Shown here piece after piece: positions 25,297-34,652 of a DNA stretch of 64,000 bases. The stretch is taken from assembly GCF_004366075.1 (NCBI RefSeq), contig NZ_SODU01000003.1:1-64000 (forward strand), read 5' to 3'. Each line of letters starts with the position of its first letter. Position 1 is the stretch's first letter. The stretch comes from Kribbella pratensis (lineage in GTDB: Bacteria; Actinomycetota; Actinomycetes; Propionibacteriales; Kribbellaceae). The notes below the pieces were generated by a model that made no database searches, was not told the origin of the DNA, and saw nothing but the letters and a program-made list of their open reading frames with translations. Position numbers and translations under genes: made by a program.

Positions 25297-27879
25297 TCAG
25301 CCGACCCGTTGGACGGCGCCGAAGCGGTCGACGGTTACCTGGACGGCCGCCTGGCGGGCGTCGGCGACCTCGTTCTCCTTCAGCGTCCGGTCCGGCGCCC
25401 GGAACCGCAGCGCGAACGCGAGCGACTTCTTGCCCTCGCCGATCTGCTCACCGGTGTACACGTCGAACAGCCGGACCGACTCCAGCAGTTCACCCGCGCC
25501 TTCGGTCAGCGCCGCCTGTACGTCGGCCGCCGCGACCTCGGCCGGGACGATCAACGCCACGTCCTCCTTGGCCACCGGGTACGACGAGAACGGCTGGGCC
25601 GCGATTGACTCCGGACCCGCCGCGATCAACGCATCGAGATCCAGCTCGACCGCACTCGACCGAGCCGGCAGGCCGAACGCCTGACACACCTTCGGATGCA
25701 GCTCACCCGCGTGACCGACCACCATGCCGTCTGGGCCTCCGACCGAGAACTCCGCACACCGCCCCGGGTGCCACGGCGCGAGCTCCACGTTCTTCACGAT
25801 CGGCTCGACCCCGACCACCGACGCGATCAGCCGCGCGATCTGCACCGCGTCGGCCCATCCGGCCGGGCGGCCCTTGCCCCACCATCCGGTCGGGGCCAGC
25901 GCACCGGTCAGCACCACACCGACGTGCAGCGGCTGATCCGGGAGTGCGTCGTACAGCGACTGGACCTCGGCGTCGCTCGGACGGTGCGCGACCGACGGGA
26001 GCGGCGCGGCCTTCGTCTCCGCCTTCGGCAGGAACACCAGGCCGGTCTGGAAGATCGCCAGGTCGTTCGCGCCGCGGCCGACGTTGCGCTCCGCGGTCCG
26101 GAGCAGGGTCGCGAGCAGCGTGGTCTGCATCGACGGCTCTTCGTCGGAGATCGGGTTGACGAGTTTGATCGTCGTACGGCGGACGTCGTCGGCCGGGAGG
26201 CCCATCGCGTCGAAGTCGGCGGCACCCGTGAACGGGTACGACACCACCTCGGTCAGGCCCGCCCCGACGAGCGCGGTCGCCACCCGGCGACGCCGGCGCT
26301 GCGAAACCGTCAGCCCCTGCCCACCCGGCGCGGCCGGCAGGACCGACGGCACGTTGTCGAACCCGAACAACCGGATGACTTCTTCGGCGAAGTCGTTGGG
26401 GTCCCGCAGGTCCGGCCGCCACGACGGCGGAGTCACCGTCAACAGATCGTCACCCTCGACGTGGGTGGACCCGACGGTGGTGACGCCGACCTCGGCCAAC
26501 ACGGGAGCGTGCGCACCCGCGGCCAACGGCGCCGCGACCGCATCCGCCGCCGCAGCCTCGATCGTGCAGCCCACCGAAGCCAGGTGCCGAACCGTCTCGT
26601 CGAGCGTGATCACAGCACCCGCCACGCGAGCTGCATGGTCGGCGCGGATCGTGACGGGGGCCGGCTTCGGGTGGGTGTCGACGACGGTCTCGTCCGGGAG
26701 GATCGTGCCGCCCGCGTATTCGGCCAGCAGGTCCGCGACGCGCTGGGCGGCGTACCGCGGCAGGTTCGGGTCGACCTCGCGCTCGAACCGGCGCGACGCC
26801 TCCGACGAGAGCTTGTGCCGGCGCGACGCCCGCGCGATCACGATCGGGTCGAAGTGCGCGGCCTCGATCACCACGTCCGTGGTGGCGTCGGAGATCTCCG
26901 TCGACGCACCGCCCATCACACCGGCGACACCGATCGGACCGGAGTCGTCGGTGATCAGCAGGTCCTCGGCGTCCAGCTCACGCGTCTGGTCGTCCAGCGT
27001 CATCAGCTTCTCGCCGGCGTTCGCCCGCCGTACGACGATCTCGCCCGACAGCCGCGCCTTGTCGTAGGTGTGGATCGGCTGACCGAGCTCGAGCATCACG
27101 TAGTTCGCGACGTCGACCCCGATCGAGATCGGCCGCATCCCGGCCGCGAGCAGCCGCTTCTGCATCCACCGCGGCGACAACGCCGTCGCGTCGATCCCGG
27201 TCACGGTCCGCGTGACGAACACACTGCATGCCTTGGCGTCGTCGACCCGCACCGGGTAGCCGTTCTCCCCGGAGCCGGTGAGCGTCAGGTCGGCCGGGTC
27301 CCTGAGCGATACGCCGTACGCCGTCGCCGCCTCGCGCGCGACGCCCCGGATCGACAGGCAGTACCCACGATCCGGCGTCACCGCGATGTCCAGTACGTCG
27401 TCCCGCAGCGCCAGCAACTCGATCGCGTCGTCGCCCGGTGTGGCCTCGCCCGGCTCCAGCACGACGATGCCGTGCGTGCCGTCGTCACCGAGACCGAGCT
27501 CGGCGCTCGAGCAGATCATGCCGTTCGACACGTGCCCGTAGGTCTTCCGCGCCGAGATCGCGAACCCGCCCGGCAGCACCGCACCCGGCAGCACGACGAC
27601 CACGAGATCACCGACCTCGAAGTTGTGCGCACCGCAGACGACCCACTGCGGCTCGTCCTTGCCGATGTCGAGCGAGCACCAGCGGATCGTCTTGCCGTTC
27701 TTCTGCGGCTCGTTCTCGTACGTGAGCACCTTGCCGACCACGAGCGGGCCGGTCAGATCGGACTCCTCGACGGTCTCCACCTCGAGGCCGGCCCGGATCA
27801 GCTGCTCCGCGACCTGACGGCCGGTGACGTCAGCCGGCAGGTCGACGTACTCACGAAGCCATGACAGTGGGACCCGCAT
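25297..27879 (-). CDS. pheT: phenylalanyl-tRNA synthetase beta subunit
   Basis: 860 residues, normal length. The N-terminal MRVPLSWLREYVDLP, a tRNA-binding OB fold (about 40-160), the B3/B4 editing domain (about 210-400), B5 and the C-terminal FDX-ACB anticodon-binding domain (about 765-860, FSSYPVAKEDVALIV) are present in order. Its ATG overlaps the pheS stop by one base. Works as an alpha2-beta2 enzyme charging tRNA-Phe. Confidence 0.97.
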   Translation of the reverse strand: MRVPLSWLREYVDLPADVTGRQVAEQLIRAGLEVETVEESDLTGPLVVGKVLTYENEPQKNGKTIRWCSLDIGKDEPQWVVCGAHNFEVGDLVVVVLPGAVLPGGFAISARKTYGHVSNGMICSSAELGLGDDGTHGIVVLEPGEATPGDDAIELLALRDDVLDIAVTPDRGYCLSIRGVAREAATAYGVSLRDPADLTLTGSGENGYPVRVDDAKACSVFVTRTVTGIDATALSPRWMQKRLLAAGMRPISIGVDVANYVMLELGQPIHTYDKARLSGEIVVRRANAGEKLMTLDDQTRELDAEDLLITDDSGPIGVAGVMGGASTEISDATTDVVIEAAHFDPIVIARASRRHKLSSEASRRFEREVDPNLPRYAAQRVADLLAEYAGGTILPDETVVDTHPKPAPVTIRADHAARVAGAVITLDETVRHLASVGCTIEAAAADAVAAPLAAGAHAPVLAEVGVTTVGSTHVEGDDLLTVTPPSWRPDLRDPNDFAEEVIRLFGFDNVPSVLPAAPGGQGLTVSQRRRRRVATALVGAGLTEVVSYPFTGAADFDAMGLPADDVRRTTIKLVNPISDEEPSMQTTLLATLLRTAERNVGRGANDLAIFQTGLVFLPKAETKAAPLPSVAHRPSDAEVQSLYDALPDQPLHVGVVLTGALAPTGWWGKGRPAGWADAVQIARLIASVVGVEPIVKNVELAPWHPGRCAEFSVGGPDGMVVGHAGELHPKVCQAFGLPARSSAVELDLDALIAAGPESIAAQPFSSYPVAKEDVALIVPAEVAAADVQAALTEGAGELLESVRLFDVYTGEQIGEGKKSLAFALRFRAPDRTLKENEVADARQAAVQVTVDRFGAVQRVG

Positions 27880-28988
27880 CAGATCTCCATCCCGAACTGG
27901 CGGCTGAACCGCACGTCACCCTCGACCATGTCCCGCATGTCCTCGACACCGTTGCGGAACATCAGCGTCCGCTCCAGGCCCATGCCGAAGGCGAAACCGG
28001 AGTACCGGTCGGTGTCGATGCCGTTGGCCTGCAGGACCCGCGGGTTCACGACGCCGCAGCCGCCCCACTCGATCCAGCCCTCGCTGCCACAGGTCCGGCA
28101 CGGCCGGTCCGGGTTGCCGACGGACGCGCCGCGGCAGACGAAACACTTCAGGTCCACCTCGGCCGACGGCTCGGTGAACGGGAAGAAGTTCGGCCGCAGC
28201 CGCGCCTCCAGACCTTCACCGAACATCGAGACGACGAAGTGGTCGAGCGTGCCCTTCAGGTGCGCGAGCGTGATGCCCTCGTCCACGACCAGGCCCTCGA
28301 CCTGGTAGAAGACCGGCGTGTGCGTCGCGTCCAGCTCGTCGGTGCGGAACACGCGACCCGGGCAGATCACGTAGATCGGCGGCTTCCGGGACAGCATCGA
28401 CCGCGCCTGCACCGGCGAGGTGTGGGTCCGCAGGACCTTGCCGGAGCCGGCCGGCTCGACGAAGAAGGTGTCCTGCATCTGCCGTGCCGGGTGGTCGGGC
28501 TGGAAGTTCAGGGCGTCGAAGTTCAGCCACTCGGCCTCGACCTCGGGGCCCTCCGCGACATCCCAGCCGAGCGCGGTGAACACGTCCGCGACCTGCTCGG
28601 AGATCAGCGACAGCGGGTGCCGCGCGCCGAGCTGCGGGGTATGCCACGGGAGCGTCACGTCGACCCGCTCGGTGGCCAGCATCCGCTCCTCGTGCTCGGC
28701 CTCGAGCACCGCGAGCCGGGACGCGAACCCCTCGTTGATCGCCTTCCGCGCGGCGCCGATCCGCTGACCGGCCTCCTTGCGGGCCTGCGGCGGCAGCGCG
28801 CCGATCTCCCGGTTGGCGAGCACGATCGGCGACTTGTCGCCGAGGTGCACGGTCTTGGCCTCCTGCAAGGCAGCCAGATCGGCCGCCTCGGTAAACGCCG
28901 TCAGCGCCTCGTCGCGGGTCCGCTCCACCTCTTCGGCATGCAGCGGCGTCACTTCGACCGGGTCGTAATCAGTGTTGGGACCGGACAT
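27879..28988 (-). CDS. pheS: phenylalanyl-tRNA synthetase alpha subunit
   Basis: 369-residue class II catalytic subunit. An N-terminal coiled coil (about 20-110), HPLSLISEQ (motif 1 region), FRTDELDATHTPVFYQVEG (motif 2) and GFAFGMGLERTLM (motif 3) are clear. A four-Cys cluster (CFVC and CRTC around residues 292-310) is usual in actinobacterial PheS. No T-box or phenylalanine-rich leader peptide was found upstream. In related genomes pheST commonly follows the infC-rplT cluster closely; here about 4 kb of accessory genes intervene. Confidence 0.97.
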   Translation of the reverse strand: MSGPNTDYDPVEVTPLHAEEVERTRDEALTAFTEAADLAALQEAKTVHLGDKSPIVLANREIGALPPQARKEAGQRIGAARKAINEGFASRLAVLEAEHEERMLATERVDVTLPWHTPQLGARHPLSLISEQVADVFTALGWDVAEGPEVEAEWLNFDALNFQPDHPARQMQDTFFVEPAGSGKVLRTHTSPVQARSMLSRKPPIYVICPGRVFRTDELDATHTPVFYQVEGLVVDEGITLAHLKGTLDHFVVSMFGEGLEARLRPNFFPFTEPSAEVDLKCFVCRGASVGNPDRPCRTCGSEGWIEWGGCGVVNPRVLQANGIDTDRYSGFAFGMGLERTLMFRNGVEDMRDMVEGDVRFSRQFGMEI

Positions 28989-29083
28989 GGCTCGCTCTCG
29001 GGTTGATACGTCTGCGGATTGCAGTCTAAGAACCCAACCCCCAAGACCGTGAATCGCCCGTCCACAACCACGCCACCCGAGGG

Positions 29084-29129
29084 CTTGGGGAGGCTTTTAC
29101 TCCCGGATCGGCACAAAACCCTCCCCAAC
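29084..29129. repeat. imperfect inverted repeat, family B copy 1
   Basis: The unit reads CTTGGGGAGG at its left end and CCTCCCCAA at its right end, with a conserved interior TCCCGgaTCGGCAC then AAAA. Copy 2 is at 29285-29328. The 347-bp region 28989-29335 contains these two copies and the presumed pheS promoter; I see no gene in it. Confidence 0.6.
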
Positions 29130-29284
29130 CCACCTACACAGCAACCGAGCAGGCGTCCGAGCACCGGTGAGGGGCGCCCGACCAGCCGCGGAACCTCGGT
29201 CTTCGCTTCTGTCCTCCACGCCCAAGAACATGCACTCGTCCCACCGCCCTCCGCCCCGCCGCTTCCTCTCCTGTAGACAGCGGA

Positions 29285-29328
29285 CTTGGGGAGAGTTCCT
29301 CCCGATTCGGCACGAAAATCTCCCCAAG
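29285..29328. repeat. inverted repeat, family B copy 2
   Basis: Perfect 9-bp arms CTTGGGGAG (29285-29293) and CTCCCCAAG (29320-29328). The interior matches copy 1 (TCCCGatTCGGCAC then AAAA), so the resemblance extends beyond the arms. It lies 7 bp behind the stop of the small membrane protein gene and could terminate it. Confidence 0.6.
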
Positions 29329-29335
29329 CCGAGGG

Positions 29336-29677
29336 TTAGCCCAGGCGGTGCCTGGCGCGGATTGCTCCGACCAGGACGCCGGCCCCCGCTAGGAGCGCGC
29401 CTACGCCGATGGGGATGAAGAAGGTCGGGTAGTCGACAACTGCGGCGGGATCCGCCCATGGCTCGTGGCCTGGCTCGGGCTCCGCGAGGATCAGGCACAC
29501 CGCCCCGGCCACGTCGTACACGGTCGCCAGGACGACCGCCAGGATCGCGAGACCTCGCGCCCACTTCAGCACGAACCGGTTCCCGCGGGACCGCCCGAAC
29601 AGCATCGTGCCGAGGGCGATCGGGAGCAGGATGAACAACGACATCAGGACCAGGTTCGCGATCCCCTGATCAGACAC
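29336..29677 (-). CDS. small three-helix membrane protein of unknown function
   Basis: 113 residues with three hydrophobic helices (about 8-28, 42-66, 84-106). An acidic, Pro-rich loop (EPEPGHEPWADP) lies between helices 2 and 3. I do not recognise the family. Two copies of TGACACCGGGC precede it, the second starting with TTGACA that could serve as a -35 element. It shares orientation with pheST but is separated from them by 347 bp. Confidence 0.6.
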   Translation of the reverse strand: MSDQGIANLVLMSLFILLPIALGTMLFGRSRGNRFVLKWARGLAILAVVLATVYDVAGAVCLILAEPEPGHEPWADPAAVVDYPTFFIPIGVGALLAGAGVLVGAIRARHRLG

Positions 29678-29761
29678 AGGCCCTCCAGCGGAACGCGCCG
29701 GCCGGTGTCGTCGCGTGGGAACGGGTCGGCCACCGTCGCGTCATACCTGCATGCTGTCAGC

Positions 29762-29785
29762 GCCCGGTGTCAAAGCCCGGTGTCA
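29762..29785. repeat. two direct copies of an 11-bp sequence
   Basis: GCCCGGTGTCA occurs at 29762-29772 and 29775-29785, 13 bp apart, between the exporter gene and the small membrane protein gene. The second copy overlaps the stop of the exporter. On the minus strand the copies create TTGACA upstream of the membrane protein gene. This could be a regulator site or chance. Confidence 0.35.
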
Positions 29786-31306
29786 GCGCACTGCGTCGTC
29801 AACCGCCGGAGCTGCCTCCTGCACCTTCTTCTCGCCCTTCGGGAGGACTGCCAGCGCGACCACTGCCCCGGCGACCGCGCCGATCGCGCCGACCGTCATC
29901 GCGATGGACATGGCGTCGACGAAGGCGTGCTTGGCCGCGCCGAGGAAGTCCGGGCCGAGCGCGATGGTGTCGGCGATCGACTTGCGGGCCGCCTCCGGAA
30001 CGGCGTCCGGCAGGGCCGACGAGTACGCCGCGGCGAGCACACTGCCCAGTACGGCGACCGACAGCGCGGCACCCGTCTGCTGCACGGTGTCGTTCATCGC
30101 CGAGCCGACACCGCGGTGCTCCGGCGGAACGGCCTGCATCAACAGCGTGTACGCCGCCGGACCGGCCAGGCCACCGCCGATCCCCATCACCAGCAGGCCG
30201 ATGATCAACAATCCGTACCCGCTCGTGTCGGACACCTGGGTCAGGATGCCGAAGCTGCCCGCGATGATCAGCAGACCGATCGAGATCAACGTCCGGTCCG
30301 CGATCTTCTTCCCGAGCGTCGCTCCGAGGCCGTTGAACAGCGCCGCGGACAGCGCATACGGGATCAGCGCCAGTCCGGCCTTCAGCGGCGTGTACCCGAG
30401 CGCGAACTGCAGGTACTGCGTCAACGCCAGCAGCAATCCACCCGCGGTGAACGACAGCAGCACGATCGAGAAACTCGTACCACTGAACCGCCGGTCCTTG
30501 AACAGCGCGAGTGGCACCATCGGATGCGCACTGCGCTTCTCCCACAACGCGAACGCGGTCAACGCGACCACACCGACCGCGAGCGCGCCGAGCACCCGCC
30601 CGGAGCCCCAGCCGTGCAGCGGGATCGAGACGATCGCCCAGACGATCGCCGCCATACCGACGATCGTCAGGACCGCGCCCGCCGGATCGACGTCGCGCGC
30701 CGGGCCCTTCGACTCCGGGATCAGCGCCAGCGTGCCGATGATCGCCAGGATCGCGATCGGCACGTTCAGCCAGAAGATGGAGCCCCACCAGAAGTGGTTC
30801 AGCAGTACGCCGCCGACCGTCGGCCCGGCCACCACGCCGACCATCGCGACCATCGACCAGCCCGCCATCGCCTTGCGCTGCTCCTCCGGCGGGAACACCG
30901 TGAACAGCAGCGAGAGGGTGCTCGGCATCAGCAACGAGCCGCCGACCCCCATCAGGCCGCGGCACGCGATCAGTTGCCACGGGTTCTCGGCCAGGGTCGC
31001 CAGCAGCGACGCCAGTCCGAACACCACCAGCCCGAGCAGCAGCATCTTCCGCCGGCCGAACCGGTCGGAGAGGCTTCCGGCGGTCAGCAGCAGTCCCGCG
31101 AACGCCAGGATGTACGCGTCGATCACCCATTGGATGTCCGCGGGCGTCGCGCCCAGATCGCGCATCAGCGACGGGATCGCCAGGTTGAGCACGGTGTTGT
31201 CGACGACCAGCACCATCAGGCTCAGACACAGGATCAACAGGATCCACCAGCGCCGGGGATGCCCCTCGGTGGTGGCGGCTTCAGACTCGAACGGTGTACT
31301 AGTCAC
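29783..31306 (-). CDS. MFS drug exporter, DHA2/EmrB-QacA family (14 TM)
   Basis: 507 residues with about 14 membrane helices. Motif A (GSLSDRFGRRKML) lies near residue 78, VLDNTVLNLAIPSL-like motif D1 (DNTVLNLAIPSL) in helix 1, and motif C (GVVAGPTVGGVL) near 158. The proton-driven pump exports toxic compounds, substrate unknown. The start is placed at GTG 31306, directly after a 35-bp palindrome; a GTG at 31312 would lie within it. TACAGT ends 6 nt before 31306, so the mRNA may be leaderless. The divergent TetR gene is the expected repressor. Confidence 0.9.
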   Translation of the reverse strand: MTSTPFESEAATTEGHPRRWWILLILCLSLMVLVVDNTVLNLAIPSLMRDLGATPADIQWVIDAYILAFAGLLLTAGSLSDRFGRRKMLLLGLVVFGLASLLATLAENPWQLIACRGLMGVGGSLLMPSTLSLLFTVFPPEEQRKAMAGWSMVAMVGVVAGPTVGGVLLNHFWWGSIFWLNVPIAILAIIGTLALIPESKGPARDVDPAGAVLTIVGMAAIVWAIVSIPLHGWGSGRVLGALAVGVVALTAFALWEKRSAHPMVPLALFKDRRFSGTSFSIVLLSFTAGGLLLALTQYLQFALGYTPLKAGLALIPYALSAALFNGLGATLGKKIADRTLISIGLLIIAGSFGILTQVSDTSGYGLLIIGLLVMGIGGGLAGPAAYTLLMQAVPPEHRGVGSAMNDTVQQTGAALSVAVLGSVLAAAYSSALPDAVPEAARKSIADTIALGPDFLGAAKHAFVDAMSIAMTVGAIGAVAGAVVALAVLPKGEKKVQEAAPAVDDAVR

Positions 31307-31341
31307 TCGCACACTGTACGACGATCTCGTACAGTGTGCGA
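31307..31341. promoter_or_regulatory. TetR operator: perfect palindrome with 15-bp arms
   Basis: TCGCACACTGTACGA (31307-31321) and its exact complement TCGTACAGTGTGCGA (31327-31341) flank a 5-bp centre. TACAGT-type -10 hexamers lie inside the arms and point both ways, so one bound repressor would shut off both the exporter and the TetR gene. The symmetry, length and position between the divergent genes make operator function very likely. Confidence 0.85.
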
Positions 31342-31353
31342 GCCCTTTGTAGG

Positions 31354-32067
31354 ATGGTCGGTGTGAAGGACTCGATCTGGACCCGCGAACGCAAGGCCAC
31401 CTCTCCCCGGGAGACCCTCAGCCGGAAGCAGATCGTGGCGGCCGCGATGGACATCCTCGACACGGAGGGCGTCTCCGGGCTGAGCATGCGCAAACTGGCC
31501 GCCAAGCTGGTGGCTGGTGCGACCAGCATCTACTGGTACGTCGACACCAAGGACGACCTGATCGACCTGCTGATCGACGAGGTCTGGGGCGAGATCGACG
31601 TACCCGAGCCGGAGCTCGCCGGATGGCGGGCCGGTGCGCTGCTGTTCGGGCACAGCCTGCGGTCCGCCGTACTGCGGCACCCGTGGCTGCCCGAGGTGAT
31701 GTACACCCGCCCGAGCATCGGCCCCAATGCGATGTCGATGGGCTCCCGCGGCCTGGTCCTGTTCGGTGCCGCCGGCTTCTCCGAGCACGAGATCGACCTC
31801 GCGATGGGCAGCGTGATGTCGTACGTCCTCGGCACGGTCAGCGCCGAGGTCGCCACCCGCGAGATGGTCCGCAAGTCCGGCCGCTCCGAGGAGAACTGGG
31901 TCAGCGAGATCCTGGAACAGGCCCAATCGGTCGCGAGCGACTACCCGGAGATGCAGAAGTCGGTACGCCGCCGTACCGCGATGGACCTCGACGCCGGCCT
32001 CACCGAGAACTTCGTCTTCGGCCTGGACGCCCTCCTCGACGGCCTCGAGTCCCGCGTCAAGAAGTGA
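31354..32067 (+). CDS. TetR-family transcriptional regulator of the adjacent exporter
   Basis: 237 residues. N-terminal helix-turn-helix at about 27-70 (SRKQIVAAAMDILDTEG, LAAKLVAGATSIYWYV) and a C-terminal ligand-binding domain like that of tetracycline-repressor relatives. ATG 31354 is used; GTG 31363 with AGGA 8 nt upstream is an alternative. Starts further upstream would fall inside the operator. It probably represses the MFS gene and itself and is released by the exported compound. Confidence 0.88.
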   Translation: MVGVKDSIWTRERKATSPRETLSRKQIVAAAMDILDTEGVSGLSMRKLAAKLVAGATSIYWYVDTKDDLIDLLIDEVWGEIDVPEPELAGWRAGALLFGHSLRSAVLRHPWLPEVMYTRPSIGPNAMSMGSRGLVLFGAAGFSEHEIDLAMGSVMSYVLGTVSAEVATREMVRKSGRSEENWVSEILEQAQSVASDYPEMQKSVRRRTAMDLDAGLTENFVFGLDALLDGLESRVKK

Positions 32068-32764
32068 GCCCGAACCAGGGCTCCTTGGCGAGTTCGGTCA
32101 GCAGCACCTCGCGATCGCCGTCCTGGGCGACCTGCTTCGTGAGCTCCTCGGCCCGGCGAAGCTCGGCCAGCGCCTGATCACGCGAGCCGATCGCCGCGAG
32201 CGCCCGAGCGAGCGCCTCCCGCGCGAAGGGCTCGTCCCAGTCGGCCATCTGCTCCGGGAACGCCTGCACGAGTTCGAGACAGCGGCGGGCGTGCCGCAGT
32301 CCGATCTCGGTCCTGCCGATCCGCAATGCGACCCGCGCGATCAGGTGCTCGCCGCGGGCGTGGTTGGCCTCATTCCCGGCTTCGAGCCAGTGCAGGCAGG
32401 CGGCGTACGCGCCGTACAGCAACCGCTCCTGGTCGAGCAGCGGACTGTTCTCGTCGATCTGCTCGAGCAGGTCCCAGGTCTCGTTGTTCAGCTCGACGCC
32501 GAAGTACCGGTGCAGCTCCCGGCCCTCGACGAGCTCCGTGGCCACCTTCTCCATCAGCTCCTGCCAGCTGGCCAGTCCGTACTCGCGGGCGATGGTCAAC
32601 TGCGCATCCCGCAACGTGAAGCCCGCCTCGTCGTACGACGGGTGGTGTGCGCGGGCCCGCTCGATCGCATCGGGCCTGCCCTTGGCGACTGCCTTACGGA
32701 GCTCCTTCGCCCGGGCGCGCAACTGACTGAGACTCGCCTTCGCGGGCAGCGGCATGGTCGACAT
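32057..32764 (-). CDS. helical-repeat protein with an N-terminal module shared with the 62242 gene
   Basis: 235 residues, no signal peptide. Residues ~8-70 contain a helical module (LRARAKELRKAVAKG, then FTLRDAQLTIAREYGLASWQEL) also found at the front of actinobacterial ankyrin and glyoxalase proteins. The remaining residues look like TPR-type helical hairpins with regular Ala/Leu spacing. Function unknown. GGAAGGA six bases upstream supports ATG 32764. Its end overlaps the convergent TetR gene by 11 bp. Confidence 0.65.
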   Translation of the reverse strand: MSTMPLPAKASLSQLRARAKELRKAVAKGRPDAIERARAHHPSYDEAGFTLRDAQLTIAREYGLASWQELMEKVATELVEGRELHRYFGVELNNETWDLLEQIDENSPLLDQERLLYGAYAACLHWLEAGNEANHARGEHLIARVALRIGRTEIGLRHARRCLELVQAFPEQMADWDEPFAREALARALAAIGSRDQALAELRRAEELTKQVAQDGDREVLLTELAKEPWFGLTS

Positions 32765-32928
32765 CGACGGTCCTTCCAGGACAACCCGCTCCGCTGAACC
32801 AGGCCGTCCCGAAGGATCACCGGCCATCTTCGAAGGTCCTGCCGTTCCAGGTGCACTCGGTGCTTGCCGCGGAGAGGAGGCGCCCTGGCGCGCGCTACCC
32901 AAACGCTGACACGCCCCCCACCCCAACG

Positions 32929-33825
32929 TCAACCGCGGCCAAGGTGGATCGGGTTGGTCCAGGCTCGGGCGCCGGATGTGTCTTCGGTAGTGATGCGGCA
33001 GTGGGTATTGCGGAACAGGCCTAGCGGGAACGTGCACTCGGTGAGGTTGGTGCCTTGGATTACCTCGGCGCCGGGGTGGCCGCCGGTCAGGAGGATCTTG
33101 GTGGCGGGTGAGCAGTGGACGGTGATCTCGTCGCCTTCGATGCGTACGTCGTACAGCTCGGGGCCTGTGCTGGAGTAGAAGTGGCCGGCCTTCAACGCGG
33201 TCAGGAGGGCGTCCGGGTCGAGGGTTTCGGCGCGGACGTGGATCCAGGCCTGGCACGGTGGCGGGTCCTGGGGTTGCAGGTGAGCGTCATCGGCGGCGTA
33301 CGTCGTCAGTCGGTGACCGCGGTTCAGGAGGACATCGGTGAGGTGCCAACTGTCGCCGCGGTTCTCGCGGTCGGACAGTGCGTTGTAGACCTCGACCGAG
33401 TGGGCCGCGTCCAGGCTCTCCGCGTCGACGGCCGTCAGCAGCGACGCCGACGGATGCGCCATCCCGATCCACGCGCCCGCGGCCCGCGCGCGACGCGCGA
33501 GCTCAGGCCCGGTCTCCGTCTCGTCCGGTGCCGCGAAGTCCAGCGGCAGTCCGACCGCCACGATGTGCCACGCCTGGCCGGCCTCGGTTCGCGGCGCGTG
33601 CAACTCGGCGCCGATCAGCGTGGTGAACCCGTCCGACCGCAGCTCCCGCGTGTCCGTCATCGGGAATCCGTACTCCGCGCGGAAGTGATCGGTGATCGCG
33701 ACGAAGTCGTACCCGGCATCCCGGTAGACCTGCGCGGTCTCGGCCGGCGACAACGCCCCGTCGGACAGGTTCGAGTGCGTGTGCAGGTTCCCGCGCCAGA
33801 ACCGCCCCGGCAGATCGAAGATCAC
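32929..33825 (-). CDS. PHP-domain (CehA/McbA-type) metallohydrolase
   Basis: 298 residues. Metal-ligand motifs of the PHP fold are clear: NLHTHSNLSDG (13-23), ITDHF, AELHAPR and GMAHPSA, and a C-terminal beta domain of about 70 residues. CehA-like proteins cleave phosphoesters or carbamates; the substrate here is unknown. The GTG start at 33825 overlaps the trmH stop (GTGA), so it is the last gene of the infC-rpmI-rplT-trmH unit or is at least coupled to trmH. Confidence 0.85.
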   Translation of the reverse strand: MIFDLPGRFWRGNLHTHSNLSDGALSPAETAQVYRDAGYDFVAITDHFRAEYGFPMTDTRELRSDGFTTLIGAELHAPRTEAGQAWHIVAVGLPLDFAAPDETETGPELARRARAAGAWIGMAHPSASLLTAVDAESLDAAHSVEVYNALSDRENRGDSWHLTDVLLNRGHRLTTYAADDAHLQPQDPPPCQAWIHVRAETLDPDALLTALKAGHFYSSTGPELYDVRIEGDEITVHCSPATKILLTGGHPGAEVIQGTNLTECTFPLGLFRNTHCRITTEDTSGARAWTNPIHLGRG

Positions 33826-34625
33826 CGGCGCTGCGCCCGGGCCGAGGCATACAGGCAGACCGCGGCGGCGGTGGCCAGGTTGAGCGACTCGGCGCGGCCG
33901 TAGATCGGGACCCTCACCGAATGGTCGACGAGAGCGTTGATGCCGTCCGGCAAGCCGTGGGCCTCGTTGCCGAACAGCCACACGGTCGGCTTAGCGAGGG
34001 TTCCGTCGTCGATGCAGGTGTCCAGCTCGGTCGCGCCGTACCCGTCGGCGGCGAGCACCTGCAGGCCGTGCTCACGCCAGGTCTGCACCGCCGCGACGAT
34101 GTCGACGTCCGTGCTGATCGGCACATGGAAGATGCTGCCGACGCTGGCCCGGACCGCCTTCGGGTTGTGCGGGTCGACGGACTCCGACGTCAGTACGACG
34201 GCATCCGCGCCGGCCGCGTCCGCCGTACGGATCAAGGTGCCGACGTTGCCGGGGTCGCGGACCTGGACGCCGGCGGCGACGAGCTTGAACGAGCTGTCCG
34301 GCAGCGGAACGGTCACCAGCGAGCAGACCGCGACGACCCCTTGTGAGGTGACGGTCTCGCTCAAGCTTTCGACGGCGGCGCGATCGACCTCGAACCACGG
34401 GACGCCGGCCGCCACGGCGAGGTCGTAGAGGTCACGATGCCGGGCCGCCAGCGCGGGTTCGGCGTACACCTCGACGACGAGCTTGCGATGTTCGAGAGCC
34501 TCCCGGACGGCCTGTGGGCCTTCGACCAGGAACCGTCCGGTCTTGCGCCGGAACGCACGAGTGGCGAGCCGCCGGGCCTGTTTGATCCGCGCCGATTGCG
34601 CGGTCAGCAGACCGGGACTCGCCAC
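33822..34625 (-). CDS. TrmH/SpoU-family 2'-O-ribose RNA methyltransferase
   Basis: 267 residues. An N-terminal RNA-binding domain (about 1-95, FLVEGPQAVREAL) precedes a SPOUT domain with its three knot motifs: RDPGNVGTLIRTADAAG (about 123-139), WLFGNEAHGLP (about 216-226) and VPIYGRAESLNLATAAA near the C-terminus. It probably modifies 23S rRNA; exact site unknown. It lies 27 bp behind rplT, the usual actinobacterial position. Confidence 0.93.
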   Translation of the reverse strand: MASPGLLTAQSARIKQARRLATRAFRRKTGRFLVEGPQAVREALEHRKLVVEVYAEPALAARHRDLYDLAVAAGVPWFEVDRAAVESLSETVTSQGVVAVCSLVTVPLPDSSFKLVAAGVQVRDPGNVGTLIRTADAAGADAVVLTSESVDPHNPKAVRASVGSIFHVPISTDVDIVAAVQTWREHGLQVLAADGYGATELDTCIDDGTLAKPTVWLFGNEAHGLPDGINALVDHSVRVPIYGRAESLNLATAAAVCLYASARAQRR

Positions 34626-34652
34626 TTCGGGTGTGCTACTCGCGGGTGGAGC

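Noticed and set aside
28989..29335. A T-box or phenylalanine leader peptide controlling pheST
   Set aside because: No T-box core sequence and no short ORF rich in Phe codons on the minus strand; only the palindromic repeats are seen.
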